Part shown: positions 26,565 through 34,138 of the stretch, piece after piece
Layout: the number at the start of each line of letters is the position of its first letter
Numbering within the stretch: position 1 is the stretch's first letter
Assembly (NCBI RefSeq): GCF_039532215.1
Contig: NZ_BAAARN010000004.1
Span: forward strand, 1-36,259
Length of the DNA stretch: 36,259 nucleotides
From: Pedococcus aerophilus
GTDB lineage: Bacteria > Actinomycetota > Actinomycetes > Actinomycetales > Dermatophilaceae
Reading direction: 5' to 3'
Notes under the pieces: model-generated
The model's input: the letters and a program-made list of their open reading frames with translations, nothing else
Databases searched by the model: none
Told to the model about the DNA's origin: nothing
Position numbers and translations under genes: made by a program

Positions 26565-26732
26565 CCGCCGATGGACGGTCGGGATCGTGGTCCCCCACAG
26601 GGCACCGTCGGCAGGTTCGTGCCACGGTGGTCGGGCACGGCCGCCCCCTGGCGGTCGCCATCACCCGGCGAACCCCGCACCGCTGGGCCGAGCGCTTCAT
26701 CCGCGAGCACGCCCTGGAGGACCGACACCACC

Positions 26733-27359
26733 ATGACCGCCGTCGAGAACGACCTCATCTATCCGCCGCCGCTGCAGGTCGCGTCGTGGCGACGCGAGGT
26801 GCACTCCCTGTATGCCGCGGTGCGCGACGAGCCCGAACCCGCAGCCGCGCACGCCCTCTGGGTGCAGCGGCGGACCAAGCTGTTCGACACGCACCCCGCG
26901 TCACCCCGGCGGCCGGGGCAGCAGATGCGGCACGCGGCATACGACCCGGCCTTCCGGTTCACGGTCCCGGTGGTGCCGGCCGAGCTCGACCCGTGGGAGT
27001 TCACGTCGGGCACCAACGGTGTCGTGCCGTTCAGTGGGATCGGCACCGTGGCGCTCGGCGCCCTCGGCGAGGTGGCCGTGTGGTGGCTGGACTCCTACGG
27101 AGGCGGCGTGTTCCTGCCGCTGCGCGACGGGTCAGCCGGACGTGAGACGTACGGCGCCGGTCGCTACGTGCTCGACACGGTCAAGGGCAGCGACCTCGGT
27201 CGCAAGGACGAGAGCTGGGTGGTCGACCTGAACTTCGCGTACAACCCGTCCTGCGTCTACGACTACCGCTGGGTCTGCCCGCTGGCCCCGGTGACGAACC
27301 GCATCGACGCTCCCGCTGCGGTGGGTGAGCTCCTTCCAGAGGGCTACGACCTCGCCTAG
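26733..27359 (+). CDS. DUF1684 family protein
   Basis: A 208-aa protein of the DUF1684 family. The conserved end is clear: ETYGAGRYVLDTVKG, then VDLNFAYNPSCVYDYRWVCPLAPVTNRIDAPAAVGE (family pattern DFNxAYNPPCAF...CPLPPxxNRL...AGE). The frame extends upstream to 26571, but that part is low-complexity Arg/Pro-rich and unlike the family. The ATG at 26733 with GGAGG 12 bases upstream is preferred. No signal peptide. Function unknown. Its TAG stop is also the first half of the next gene's -10 hexamer. Confidence 0.85.
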   Translation: MTAVENDLIYPPPLQVASWRREVHSLYAAVRDEPEPAAAHALWVQRRTKLFDTHPASPRRPGQQMRHAAYDPAFRFTVPVVPAELDPWEFTSGTNGVVPFSGIGTVALGALGEVAVWWLDSYGGGVFLPLRDGSAGRETYGAGRYVLDTVKGSDLGRKDESWVVDLNFAYNPSCVYDYRWVCPLAPVTNRIDAPAAVGELLPEGYDLA

Positions 27360-27362
27360 GGT
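27357..27362 (+). promoter_or_regulatory. Leaderless -10 element of the CoA-transferase gene, overlapping a stop codon
   Basis: TAGGGT begins with the TAG stop of the DUF1684 gene and ends 6 bases before the next GTG start (27369). No ribosome-binding site is present between them. Confidence 0.5.
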
Positions 27363-27368
27363 CGAGAC

Positions 27369-28721
27369 GTGAACCAGTTGCTGCGGCAGGTGCTCCCCGT
27401 TCTCGGACTGGATGAGGAGCATGCGGCCGGGCACCTCGACCTCCCGGCCGGAAACGCCCTCCCGTCGGCTCTCCCGGTCAGCACGCTCGCCTGTGGCTCG
27501 GTCGCTGCGGCTGGCCTCGCCGGACTCGCTCTGCGCGGAGCTGGTGTCGAAGGTGCGGCCGAGGGCGGGCGCGTCCACGTGGATCCTCGACAGGTCGCCG
27601 TCGCCTTCCGCAGCGACCAGGTGCTGCGCGTCGATGGAGCTGCGATCGACGGGTTCGCCCCGTTGTCAGGGTTCTTCGCGGCCAGCGACGGATGGGTGCG
27701 CACGCACGCCAACTACCCGCACCACCGCGCTCGGCTGCTGAGGGCGCTCGACCTGCCCGAGACCGCCGGACGGCAGGACGTTGCGGCGGCCGTCGCCGGG
27801 CGCACAGCGCAATCCGTGGAGGATGCCGTCGTCGCCGACCACGGGATCGCCGTCCGGGTGCGGTCGGTCGGGGAGTGGATGGCCTCGGAGCACGCCCGTG
27901 CGGTGTCGACGCACGAGGTCCTGGCCGTGACCCGCGACGGCGACGCCGGCGCCATACCGGTCCCGGATCGTCCGCGGGTCCTGGACCTGACGCGCGTGAT
28001 CGCCGGGCCGGTGGCCACTCGCACGCTGGCCTTCGTCGGGTGCGACGTGCTGCGCGTCGACAGCCCCCACCTGCCCGAGATCGAGCTCCAGCACCTCGAC
28101 ACCGGTGCGGGCAAGCGCTCGACGTTGATCGACCTGCACGAAACCCATGCGCGGCAACGGTTCCACGAGCTTCTCGACGCTGCCGACGTCCTGGTCACGG
28201 GATACCGCCCGGGCGCCCTCGAGGTGTTCGGTCTTCATTCCGACGAGCTGGCCCGCAGCCATCCGGGTCTTGTCGTCGCGTCGCTGTCGGCCTGGACGCC
28301 GTCAGGACCGTGGGGGGACCGTCGCGGGTTCGACAGCATCGTGCAGGCAGCCACCGGGATCGCGATGATCGAATCGGTCGACGGCCAGACCCCCGGGGCA
28401 CTTCCGGCCCAGGCCCTGGACCACGCGACGGGATACCTGGTCGCTGCGGGAGTCCTTGCGGCACTGAGGAACCGGACGACCGAGGGAGGCACCTGGAGCG
28501 TCTCCGCCCACCTCGCCCGCACCGCCCACTGGCTGCTCCAGTCCGACGCGTTGGACGGACCGGCAGAGGCCGTCACCGACGTGGAGCCGTGGACCCTCGC
28601 TCGGGCGACTTCTCACGGGACCGTCACCCAGTCGCGGCCGGCGTTCCAGATCGCCGGCGGGCCGAGGGAGTTCGCCGATGTCGGGCACCGTTGGGGGACC
28701 GACACCGCCGAGTGGCTCTGA
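27369..28721 (+). CDS. Family III CoA-transferase (CaiB/BaiF type) with rearranged domain order
   Basis: A 450-aa protein of the CoA-transferase III family. The usual N-terminal signature (RPRVLDLTRVIAGPVATRTLAFVGCDVLRVDSP) only begins at residue 201. It continues with GKRSTLIDL, ADVLVTGYRPGALEVFGL, and Asp351 in ALDHATGYLVAAGVLAAL as the likely catalytic aspartate. Residues 1-195 instead resemble the part that normally follows the catalytic core: GRVHVDPRQVAVAFRS, then FFAASDGWVRTHANYPHHRARLLRAL and GIAVRVRSVGEWMASEHA. The protein is therefore permuted, or a tandem duplication that lost its first end. The GTG at 27369 is positioned for leaderless initiation. No acyl-CoA pathway genes are adjacent, so substrates are unknown. 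Confidence 0.82.
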   Translation: MNQLLRQVLPVLGLDEEHAAGHLDLPAGNALPSALPVSTLACGSVAAAGLAGLALRGAGVEGAAEGGRVHVDPRQVAVAFRSDQVLRVDGAAIDGFAPLSGFFAASDGWVRTHANYPHHRARLLRALDLPETAGRQDVAAAVAGRTAQSVEDAVVADHGIAVRVRSVGEWMASEHARAVSTHEVLAVTRDGDAGAIPVPDRPRVLDLTRVIAGPVATRTLAFVGCDVLRVDSPHLPEIELQHLDTGAGKRSTLIDLHETHARQRFHELLDAADVLVTGYRPGALEVFGLHSDELARSHPGLVVASLSAWTPSGPWGDRRGFDSIVQAATGIAMIESVDGQTPGALPAQALDHATGYLVAAGVLAALRNRTTEGGTWSVSAHLARTAHWLLQSDALDGPAEAVTDVEPWTLARATSHGTVTQSRPAFQIAGGPREFADVGHRWGTDTAEWL

Positions 28722-28881
28722 ACGTGTGCCGCCCTCGAGGTATCCGACGCCGAGGTCGTCAGCGAACTTCAGGACGTCGGAGAGACTTGCTCGATCCGGC
28801 GGTTCCAGCTCACCTCGACGCCGAGGAGGACCACCACCCCGCCAGGGCGCCCGACACCGTGGCCTCAGGCAGACTGGCGTG

Positions 28882-29259
28882 GTGTCCCGTCCCCCCTTGC
28901 CGTCCAAGCCCTGCGCCCGGTGCGGTCGAACCATCACCTGGCGCAAGGTCTGGGCTCGCTACTGGGACTCGGTGCGCTGGTGCTCGGACAGCTGCCGCAA
29001 GCACGGCCTGAGCGACGTCGATCGAAAGCTCGAGGCGTCCCTGGGGTCGCTGCTGGACGGGCGGTCGGCCAGCTCGTCGGTGTGCCCGTCGGAGGCGGCC
29101 CGTGCTGTCGGTGCGGACGACTGGTCCGGCCTGATGGAGCCGGCACGGATGGCCGCCCGACGGCTGGTGGCAGCGGGGCGCGCCCAGATCACCCAGGGTG
29201 GACAGGTCGTCGACCCCAGCAAGTTCAAGGGCCCGCTCCGCGTGCGCCGACCGCGGTGA
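28882..29259 (+). CDS. DUF2256-DUF3253 fusion protein with C4 zinc motif
   Basis: A 125-aa protein with two small domains. Residues 5-40 are DUF2256, a four-cysteine zinc-finger-like motif (KPCARCGRTITWRKVWARYW...RWCSDSCRKHG). Residues 48-120 are DUF3253, a small winged-helix-like domain (VCPSEAARAVG, LMEPARMAARRLVAAGRAQITQGGQVVDPSKFKGPLRVR). The frame is open far upstream, but similarity starts at RPPLPSKPC, so a GTG at 28882 (or 28879) is the likely start; no Shine-Dalgarno sequence is evident. It overlaps the photolyase-like gene (GTGA at 29256-29259). From memory, DUF2256 genes often sit next to cryptochrome/photolyase genes. The 160 bases before it hold nothing I recognise. Confidence 0.83.
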   Translation: MSRPPLPSKPCARCGRTITWRKVWARYWDSVRWCSDSCRKHGLSDVDRKLEASLGSLLDGRSASSSVCPSEAARAVGADDWSGLMEPARMAARRLVAAGRAQITQGGQVVDPSKFKGPLRVRRPR

Positions 29260-30554
29260 GCGCCGGCACCGACCGAGCGCGGCCGGGCAGCCGGCTACCC
29301 ACCCCGTCCGTCGGCGAGGAGGTCGCCTGGGTGCAGCGGCACGTGGGCCACCTCGTGCTCGAACCGGAGGTGAGGGCCAGCCCCGGGTTCCGCGGTGGTC
29401 AGAGTGCTGCCGACGCCGCCCTCGCCGCCTTCGACGTGACCGGGTACGCGCGGGCCCGCAACGAGGTCCTGCCCCGACGCGCGCGAGGGGCGAGCAGGTT
29501 GAGCCCGTACGTCCGCCACGGCCTCATCGACCTCCCCACCCTGTGGGCGCACGTGGCCTCCGGGCCCGGGCGCGACCGGGACAAGTACCGCGACGAGCTG
29601 CTCTGGCAGGAGTACGCCCGACACCTGCACGCCCGACTCGGGGATGCCCTGCGCTCGCCGCTGCGCCACGAACCGCCCCGCCGCACCCCCGACGGGGAGT
29701 GGGGCTGGAACCGCGAGATGGCCTGTGTCGACCTGGCCGTCGGAGAGCTCGAGAGCGACGGCTGGCTGGTCAACCAGACCCGGATGTGGCTCGCCTCGCA
29801 GTGGTCCGTGCGGGCCGGCTTCGACTGGCGCGAGGGGGCCGAGCACTTCGAGCGACACCTGCTCGACGGGTCGGCGGCAGCCAACCTGTTGGGGTGGCAG
29901 TGGACCATCGGCACCGGCACCGGCAAGCCGTACGGCTTCAGCCGTTGGCAGGTGCGCAAGCGCGCGCCCGGCCTCTGCGAGGCCTGCCCGCTCAACGACC
30001 ACTGCCCCATCGACGGATGGCCGAACTCGACCAGCGGCCCCGCGGTGACGAACCAGGATCCTCTGCTTCGCGCAGACCCCCGCGCACACGTCACTGCCGG
30101 GCCGGCGTCGGTCGAGGCGCTCGACAGCGGTGCCACGCCCGAGGCGGTGTGGCTGACATGGGAGTCCCTCGGAGACGGCGACCCGGCCCTCGTGGCCCAC
30201 CCCGACCTTCCCGCGGTGCTCGTCCTCGACGAGAGGCTGCTCGGAGTCCGACGGCTCTCGGGCAAGCGTCTCGTCTTCGTCGCGGAGGCCCTCGCCGACC
30301 TCGCCACCCGCCGCGAAGTCGAGGTGCACCTCGGCGACCCGGCCACCGTCCTCGGCGGACGTCCCCTCGCCGCCACCGCGGCGCCGGTCCCCGGCTGGCG
30401 ACGCCTTGCCTCACGTCTCGAGATCGAGCGTCACCCATGGCCCTGGCTCGTGCGTCCGGGTTCCGGCCCGGTCACGAGCTTCACCGCGTGGCGTCGCTCG
30501 AGTGGCGCCCCCACCACGGGTGCGAACCGCGGACGGTCGCCACGGCGTCGCTGA
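29256..30554 (+). CDS. Cryptochrome/photolyase-like protein with FAD domain first and antenna-like domain last
   Basis: A 432-aa protein. Residues 45-255 match the FAD-binding domain that is C-terminal in photolyases: RLSPYVRHG (81-89), RDELLWQEYARHL, GWLVNQTRMWLASQW (169-183), FDWREGAEHF and LLDGSAAANLLGWQW (202-216). Asn210 and Trp214 align with E. coli Asn378 and Trp382. Residues 295-415 look like the N-terminal alpha/beta antenna domain: EAVWLTWESLGDGDPAL, AVLVLDERLLG, HLGDPATVL, and WPWLVRPGSGPVTSFTAWRR. The domain order is thus reversed. The FAD part has four cysteines (157, 241, 244, 250; MACVDLAV and CEACPLNDHC) arranged like an FeS photolyase cluster. One conserved acidic residue of the FAD motif is serine (206). 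GTG start overlaps the DUF2256-DUF3253 stop. Activity (DNA repair or signalling) is unknown. Confidence 0.8.
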   Translation: MSAGTDRARPGSRLPTPSVGEEVAWVQRHVGHLVLEPEVRASPGFRGGQSAADAALAAFDVTGYARARNEVLPRRARGASRLSPYVRHGLIDLPTLWAHVASGPGRDRDKYRDELLWQEYARHLHARLGDALRSPLRHEPPRRTPDGEWGWNREMACVDLAVGELESDGWLVNQTRMWLASQWSVRAGFDWREGAEHFERHLLDGSAAANLLGWQWTIGTGTGKPYGFSRWQVRKRAPGLCEACPLNDHCPIDGWPNSTSGPAVTNQDPLLRADPRAHVTAGPASVEALDSGATPEAVWLTWESLGDGDPALVAHPDLPAVLVLDERLLGVRRLSGKRLVFVAEALADLATRREVEVHLGDPATVLGGRPLAATAAPVPGWRRLASRLEIERHPWPWLVRPGSGPVTSFTAWRRSSGAPTTGANRGRSPRRR

Positions 30555-30607
30555 TTCCCCATCCACGCGCTCCCGAACGCGGTCACCGACCTCAGACTGC
30601 TGAGCGG

Positions 30608-31357
30608 TCAGGGTGCGGGGATGCTCCGTGGGTCAAAGCCGAACGGCAGCTCGAGCCGGTGCGCGGACATGAGGGCGTCGTCCGTCAGCACGTCCCGGGT
30701 GGCGTCGTCGGCGACCACGACCCCGTCGGACAGGACGACCGACCGCGGGCACAGCTCGTAGGCGTAGGGCAGGTCGTGGGTCACCATGAGCACCGTGACG
30801 TCGAGCGACCGGATGATGTCGGCGAGCTCGCGACGCGACGCCGGGTCGAGGTTGGACGACGGCTCGTCCAGGACGAGCACCTCGGGCTCCATGGCCAGGA
30901 CGGTGGCGACCGCGACCCGGCGTCGCTGGCCGAAGGACAGGTGGTGCGGGGGTCGGTCGATGAAGTCCACCATCCCGACCCGGTCGAGGGCGTCGACCAC
31001 CCGACGCTCGAGCTCGACCCCACGCAGGCCGAGGTTGGCGGGCCCGAACTCCACGTCGGCCCGCACCGTGGGCATGAACAGCTGGTCGTCGGGGTCCTGG
31101 AAGACGACGCCGACCCTGCGGCGGATCTCCATGAGGTTGTCGCGGGTGACGGGAAGTCCCGACACCGACACCGATCCCGCTCCGGCAGTGAGGATCCCGT
31201 TGAGGTGCAGCACCAGAGTCGTCTTGCCGGCACCGTTCGGGCCGAGCAGCGCCACGCGCTCGCCCCGGTGCACGTGCAGGTTCACCCCGAACAACGCCTG
31301 GTGGCCGTCGGGGTAGGCGAAGGCGAGCCCTTGGACGTCGAGGACCGGTGTGCTCAC
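30608..31357 (-). CDS. cbiO: Nickel/cobalt ECF transporter ATPase (CbiO/NikO)
   Basis: A 249-aa ABC ATPase driving metal uptake. Seen: Walker A GPNGAGKTT, Q-loop VVFQDPDDQLF, signature LSFGQRRRVA, Walker B VLVLDEPSSNLD and the H-loop VTHD. The QDPDDQLF motif is typical of ECF-type A components. The GTG at 31357 overlaps the cbiQ stop (GTGA); longer upstream frames are out of character. It is the last gene of the cbiM-N-Q-O operon. Confidence 0.92.
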   Translation of the reverse strand: MSTPVLDVQGLAFAYPDGHQALFGVNLHVHRGERVALLGPNGAGKTTLVLHLNGILTAGAGSVSVSGLPVTRDNLMEIRRRVGVVFQDPDDQLFMPTVRADVEFGPANLGLRGVELERRVVDALDRVGMVDFIDRPPHHLSFGQRRRVAVATVLAMEPEVLVLDEPSSNLDPASRRELADIIRSLDVTVLMVTHDLPYAYELCPRSVVLSDGVVVADDATRDVLTDDALMSAHRLELPFGFDPRSIPAP

Positions 31358-32115
31358 AGCGCCACCGCCGCAGCCAGGGTGAGGACCGCGAGAGCCGGTA
31401 TGGCGCCGGCGACGCGCCACTGCGCGGACGTCGCCGTCAGCGGGTGGGTGACCGGGAGCTGTCCCTGGTAGCCGCGGGACAGCATGGCGAGGTGCACGCG
31501 TTCGCCTCTCTCGTAGGACCTGATGAACAGGGCGCCGGCGGTGGAGGCCAGCGCCGGCCACGCCCGGAACGACCTGGCCCGGAAGCCACGTGACTCGCGC
31601 GCGATCCTCATGCGGGCCAGCTCCGCGGTGACGACCTCGAGGTAGCGAACCATGAATCCCATGATCTGCACGAGCAGGTTGGGCAGGCGCAGCTTCTCGA
31701 GGCCTGCGACGACGTGCCGCGGCTCGGTGGTCGTCGCGACGACGAGGGAGGCCATCACGCCGAGGGTTCCCTTGGCGAGCAGCGCCCACCCGGACACCAG
31801 TCCCTGCTCGGACAGCTCCAGCGGTCCCAGGGAGACCTTGGGCCCGGTCGCCACGAACGGCACGAGCAGCGCGAACACCACGAAGGGCGTCTCCACCAGC
31901 ATCCGCTTGGCGAAGTAGGGGAACGGGACCCGGCTCGCCCGCTGGGCGACGAGGACGAGCAGGAGGTGGACGCCATACGCCCAGTAGGCCGTCCGCGGGG
32001 TGAGGACCACGGCCACGACGTAGGTGAGCAGCGTGACGAGCTTGACGTGCGAGGGCAGGCGGTGGACCAGCGAGTGCCCGTGGAAGTGCAGGTGATGGCC
32101 GTGGCCGGCGCCCAC
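31354..32115 (-). CDS. cbiQ: Nickel/cobalt ECF transporter transmembrane T component (CbiQ/NikQ)
   Basis: A 253-aa membrane protein with about five to six hydrophobic segments and the T-component coupling motif MRIARESRGFRARSFRAW. The N terminus has a histidine-rich run (GHGHHLHFHGHSLVHRL), plausible for metal handling. The GTG at 32115 lies one base after the cbiN stop; a longer frame upstream reads through cbiN in the wrong frame and is not coding. Its stop overlaps cbiO. Confidence 0.9.
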   Translation of the reverse strand: MGAGHGHHLHFHGHSLVHRLPSHVKLVTLLTYVVAVVLTPRTAYWAYGVHLLLVLVAQRASRVPFPYFAKRMLVETPFVVFALLVPFVATGPKVSLGPLELSEQGLVSGWALLAKGTLGVMASLVVATTTEPRHVVAGLEKLRLPNLLVQIMGFMVRYLEVVTAELARMRIARESRGFRARSFRAWPALASTAGALFIRSYERGERVHLAMLSRGYQGQLPVTHPLTATSAQWRVAGAIPALAVLTLAAAVAL

Positions 32116-32116
32116 C

Positions 32117-32491
32117 TCAGTCGCCGTGCTGGTCGTGCTCGCGGCGCCGCAGCACCATGAACAGGCCCCCGGCGACGGCCCCGACGACGACCACTCCGAC
32201 GACGCCGGCGATGCCCCCGGACAGTCGGGCGTCCTCGACGCCGCGCGTGGCGTACTCGGCGAACGGTGACCCGCTGCTGGCATGGTCGGTGGCGCTGCCG
32301 AGGAAGCCCTTCTCGCCGGCGACGAACTCCAGGCCGTCCGGGTGGCTCGAGGCGTAGAACGACACGACTCCCGCGAGGAGCAGCGAGACGAGCACCCCCA
32401 GGACGAGCAGCGTGCGCGTGGACACCCGCCGCCTGGCCTCGGGCTCCTGCTCGGCGCCCTTGCGGTCCTGCTGGGGGAGTCGGCGGGTCAT
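32117..32491 (-). CDS. cbiN: PDGLE-domain accessory subunit (CbiN/NikN type)
   Basis: A 124-aa protein with two membrane segments (about 26-46 and 90-112) flanking an outer part with the PDGLEFVAGEKGFLG motif (about 51-65) of the PDGLE family, which replaces or accompanies CbiN in nickel and cobalt ECF transporters. The ATG at 32491 overlaps the cbiM stop (ATGA). Confidence 0.88.
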   Translation of the reverse strand: MTRRLPQQDRKGAEQEPEARRRVSTRTLLVLGVLVSLLLAGVVSFYASSHPDGLEFVAGEKGFLGSATDHASSGSPFAEYATRGVEDARLSGGIAGVVGVVVVGAVAGGLFMVLRRREHDQHGD

Positions 32492-33177
32492 GCCGTCACC
32501 GCCGTGCGGATCGTCAGCTCGCGTTGCGCCAGAAGCGGTTTCGCGCCGTACACGAGGTCCGGTCGGGTCAGCACGATGCTCGAGACCGCCAGGGCCGTGA
32601 TGACCGCCTCACCGACCCCGATGACGACGTGCACCCCGACCATCGCCGACGCCACCGTCGAGAACGGCACGTCTGCGTTCCCGCCCAAGGCGAACAGGAC
32701 CGAGAAGGTGAAGGCAGCGATCGGCACGGACAGGAAGGCGCCGACGGCAGCCGCGGGGACGACCATGGCCATGCGCTTGGGAAGGATCGCCTGGGCGAGC
32801 TTGAACACTCCCCACCCGACCCAGACGCCGACGACGCCCATGAGCGTGATGTTGGTGCCGAGGGCCGTGATGCCGCCGTCCGCCATGAGGATCGCCTGCA
32901 CGATGAGCACGACGGTGATCGCCAGCGTCGCGGTGAAGGGACCCACGAGCACCGCGGCCAAGGCACCTCCGAGGAGGTGGCCGGAGGTTCCCGCGGCGAT
33001 GGGGAAGTTGAGCATCTGGGTGGCGAAGACGAACAGCGCAACCAGTCCGGCGAGGGGCGCGGTGCGGTCGTCGAGCTCGCGGCGCGATCCGCGCAGGGCC
33101 ACTCCGACCGCAGCCGCGGCGACCACCGCCGTCCCGACCGAGGTCGGCGCGTTGAGGAAGCCATCGGGGACGTGCAC
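32488..33177 (-). CDS. cbiM: Nickel/cobalt ECF transporter substrate-binding membrane component (CbiM/NikM)
   Basis: A 229-aa protein with about six to seven membrane segments. It begins M-HVPDGFL, where the N-terminal amine and His2 form the metal site in CbiM/NikM proteins, and carries the family stretch FPIAAGTSGHLLGGALAAVLVGPF with another metal-ligand His. GTG start at 33177 with AGGAG 6 bases upstream. Sequence alone does not separate nickel from cobalt. The Nur-type operator upstream favours nickel. Confidence 0.9.
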   Translation of the reverse strand: MHVPDGFLNAPTSVGTAVVAAAAVGVALRGSRRELDDRTAPLAGLVALFVFATQMLNFPIAAGTSGHLLGGALAAVLVGPFTATLAITVVLIVQAILMADGGITALGTNITLMGVVGVWVGWGVFKLAQAILPKRMAMVVPAAAVGAFLSVPIAAFTFSVLFALGGNADVPFSTVASAMVGVHVVIGVGEAVITALAVSSIVLTRPDLVYGAKPLLAQRELTIRTAVTA

Positions 33178-33248
33178 GGGTGCTCCTGCCTGCTCGGGTG
33201 CTGCGGCCGCTGCTGGGATAGGTTTGCCGCAGACCGATCATCACCCTA

Positions 33249-33265
33249 TTGCAAAGAGTTCGCAA
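33249..33265. promoter_or_regulatory. Nur-type (nickel-responsive Fur family) operator
   Basis: TTGCAA-AGAGT-TCGCAA is an almost perfect match to the Nur box tTGCaa-N5-ttGCAA known from Streptomyces. It lies 72 bases upstream of cbiM. A minus-strand -10-like hexamer TAGGGT (33248-33243) directly adjoins it, so bound Nur would cover the promoter and repress the transporter when nickel is plentiful. The divergent bcp gene starts 60 bases away on the other side and could share the control. Confidence 0.7.
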
Positions 33266-33324
33266 TTAGCGATGGGGTCGCCCACCCGATCCGCCGACCG
33301 ACACCCGTGAGGAGCACCGCGACC

Positions 33325-33795
33325 GTGAGCGCACGACTCAGCCCCGGCGACGCCGCCCCCGACTTCACGCTGCCCGACGACCAGGGCGGCGAGGTCTCTC
33401 TGTCCGGCCTGCGCGGACGCAAGGTCATCGTCTACTTCTACCCCGCCGCGATGACGCCCGGCTGCACCACGCAGGCATGCGACTTCAGCGACAACATCAA
33501 CACCCTCAAGGGCGAGGGCTACGAGGTCCTCGGCATCTCTCCCGACAGCCCGACCAAGCTCGCGAAGTTCCGCGAGAAGGACGGGTTGTCGATCACCCTC
33601 CTGTCCGACGCGGACCGCGCCGTCATGGACGCGTATGGCGCGTTCGGCGAGAAGAGGCTCTACGGCAAGACCGTGGAGGGGGTCATCCGGAGCACCGTCG
33701 TCGTGGACGAGGACGGTGCCGTGTCGCACGCCTTCTACAACGTCAAGGCCACCGGCCACGTCGCCAAGCTGCGCCGCGACCTCGGCCTCGACTGA
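33325..33795 (+). CDS. bcp: Thioredoxin-dependent peroxiredoxin (BCP type)
   Basis: A 156-aa peroxiredoxin reducing hydroperoxides with thioredoxin. The peroxidatic Cys47 and resolving Cys52 are in the BCP motif TPGCTTQACDF. LSPGDAAPDFTLPDDQGGEVSLSGLRGRKVIVYFYP leads into it. The frame is open far upstream, but the GTG at 33325 has GAGGAG 9 bases before it and gives a normal N terminus. It is followed by DUF3618 and a GroES-like gene. From memory the trio recurs in actinobacteria. Confidence 0.93.
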   Translation: MSARLSPGDAAPDFTLPDDQGGEVSLSGLRGRKVIVYFYPAAMTPGCTTQACDFSDNINTLKGEGYEVLGISPDSPTKLAKFREKDGLSITLLSDADRAVMDAYGAFGEKRLYGKTVEGVIRSTVVVDEDGAVSHAFYNVKATGHVAKLRRDLGLD

Positions 33796-33868
33796 GCGCC
33801 ATACCGCTGCCGCTCGCCTGCCCGCCCCTCCGGGGCGCCGCACCCGTTCACCCCAAGGAGCCACCGCC

Positions 33869-34138
33869 ATGAGCGACACCCCCTCCAGCAAGTCCGTGGA
33901 GCAGATCGAGGCCGAGATCGCTGCGGCCCGTGACCGCCTCGCCGGCACCGTCGACGAGCTGCACACCCGGACCGCGCCGCAGGAGATCGCGCGACGCCAG
34001 GTCGCGACGGCCAAGGAGAAGTTCACCGAGGCCACCCGCACGCCCTCGGGCGAGCTGCGCACGGAGCGGGTCGCCGCGCTGGCGGCTGCTGCGGTCGCGC
34101 TGCTCGGCCTCGGGGCCGCGCGCCGGCGTCGTGGCTGA
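33869..34138 (+). CDS. DUF3618 family protein
   Basis: An 89-aa DUF3618 protein: a charged helical N-terminal part (SVEQIEAEIAAARDRLAGTVDELHTRTAPQEIARRQVA) and one membrane segment near the end (RVAALAAAAVALLGLGAARRRRG). Function unknown. The ATG at 33869 has AAGGAG 8 bases upstream. It overlaps the next gene by 8 bases. Confidence 0.85.
   Translation: MSDTPSSKSVEQIEAEIAAARDRLAGTVDELHTRTAPQEIARRQVATAKEKFTEATRTPSGELRTERVAALAAAAVALLGLGAARRRRG

Noticed and set aside
28722-28881. Protein-like minus-strand reading (SLSDVLKFADDLGVG) in the gap before the DUF2256-DUF3253 gene, perhaps a gene remnant.
   Set aside because: Only about 20 residues look protein-like and there is no recognised family, start or stop context.
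33178-33324. Cobalamin riboswitch in front of cbiM.
   Set aside because: The gap is only about 147 bases and shows no B12-box-like conserved sequence; the Nur-type site explains control better.
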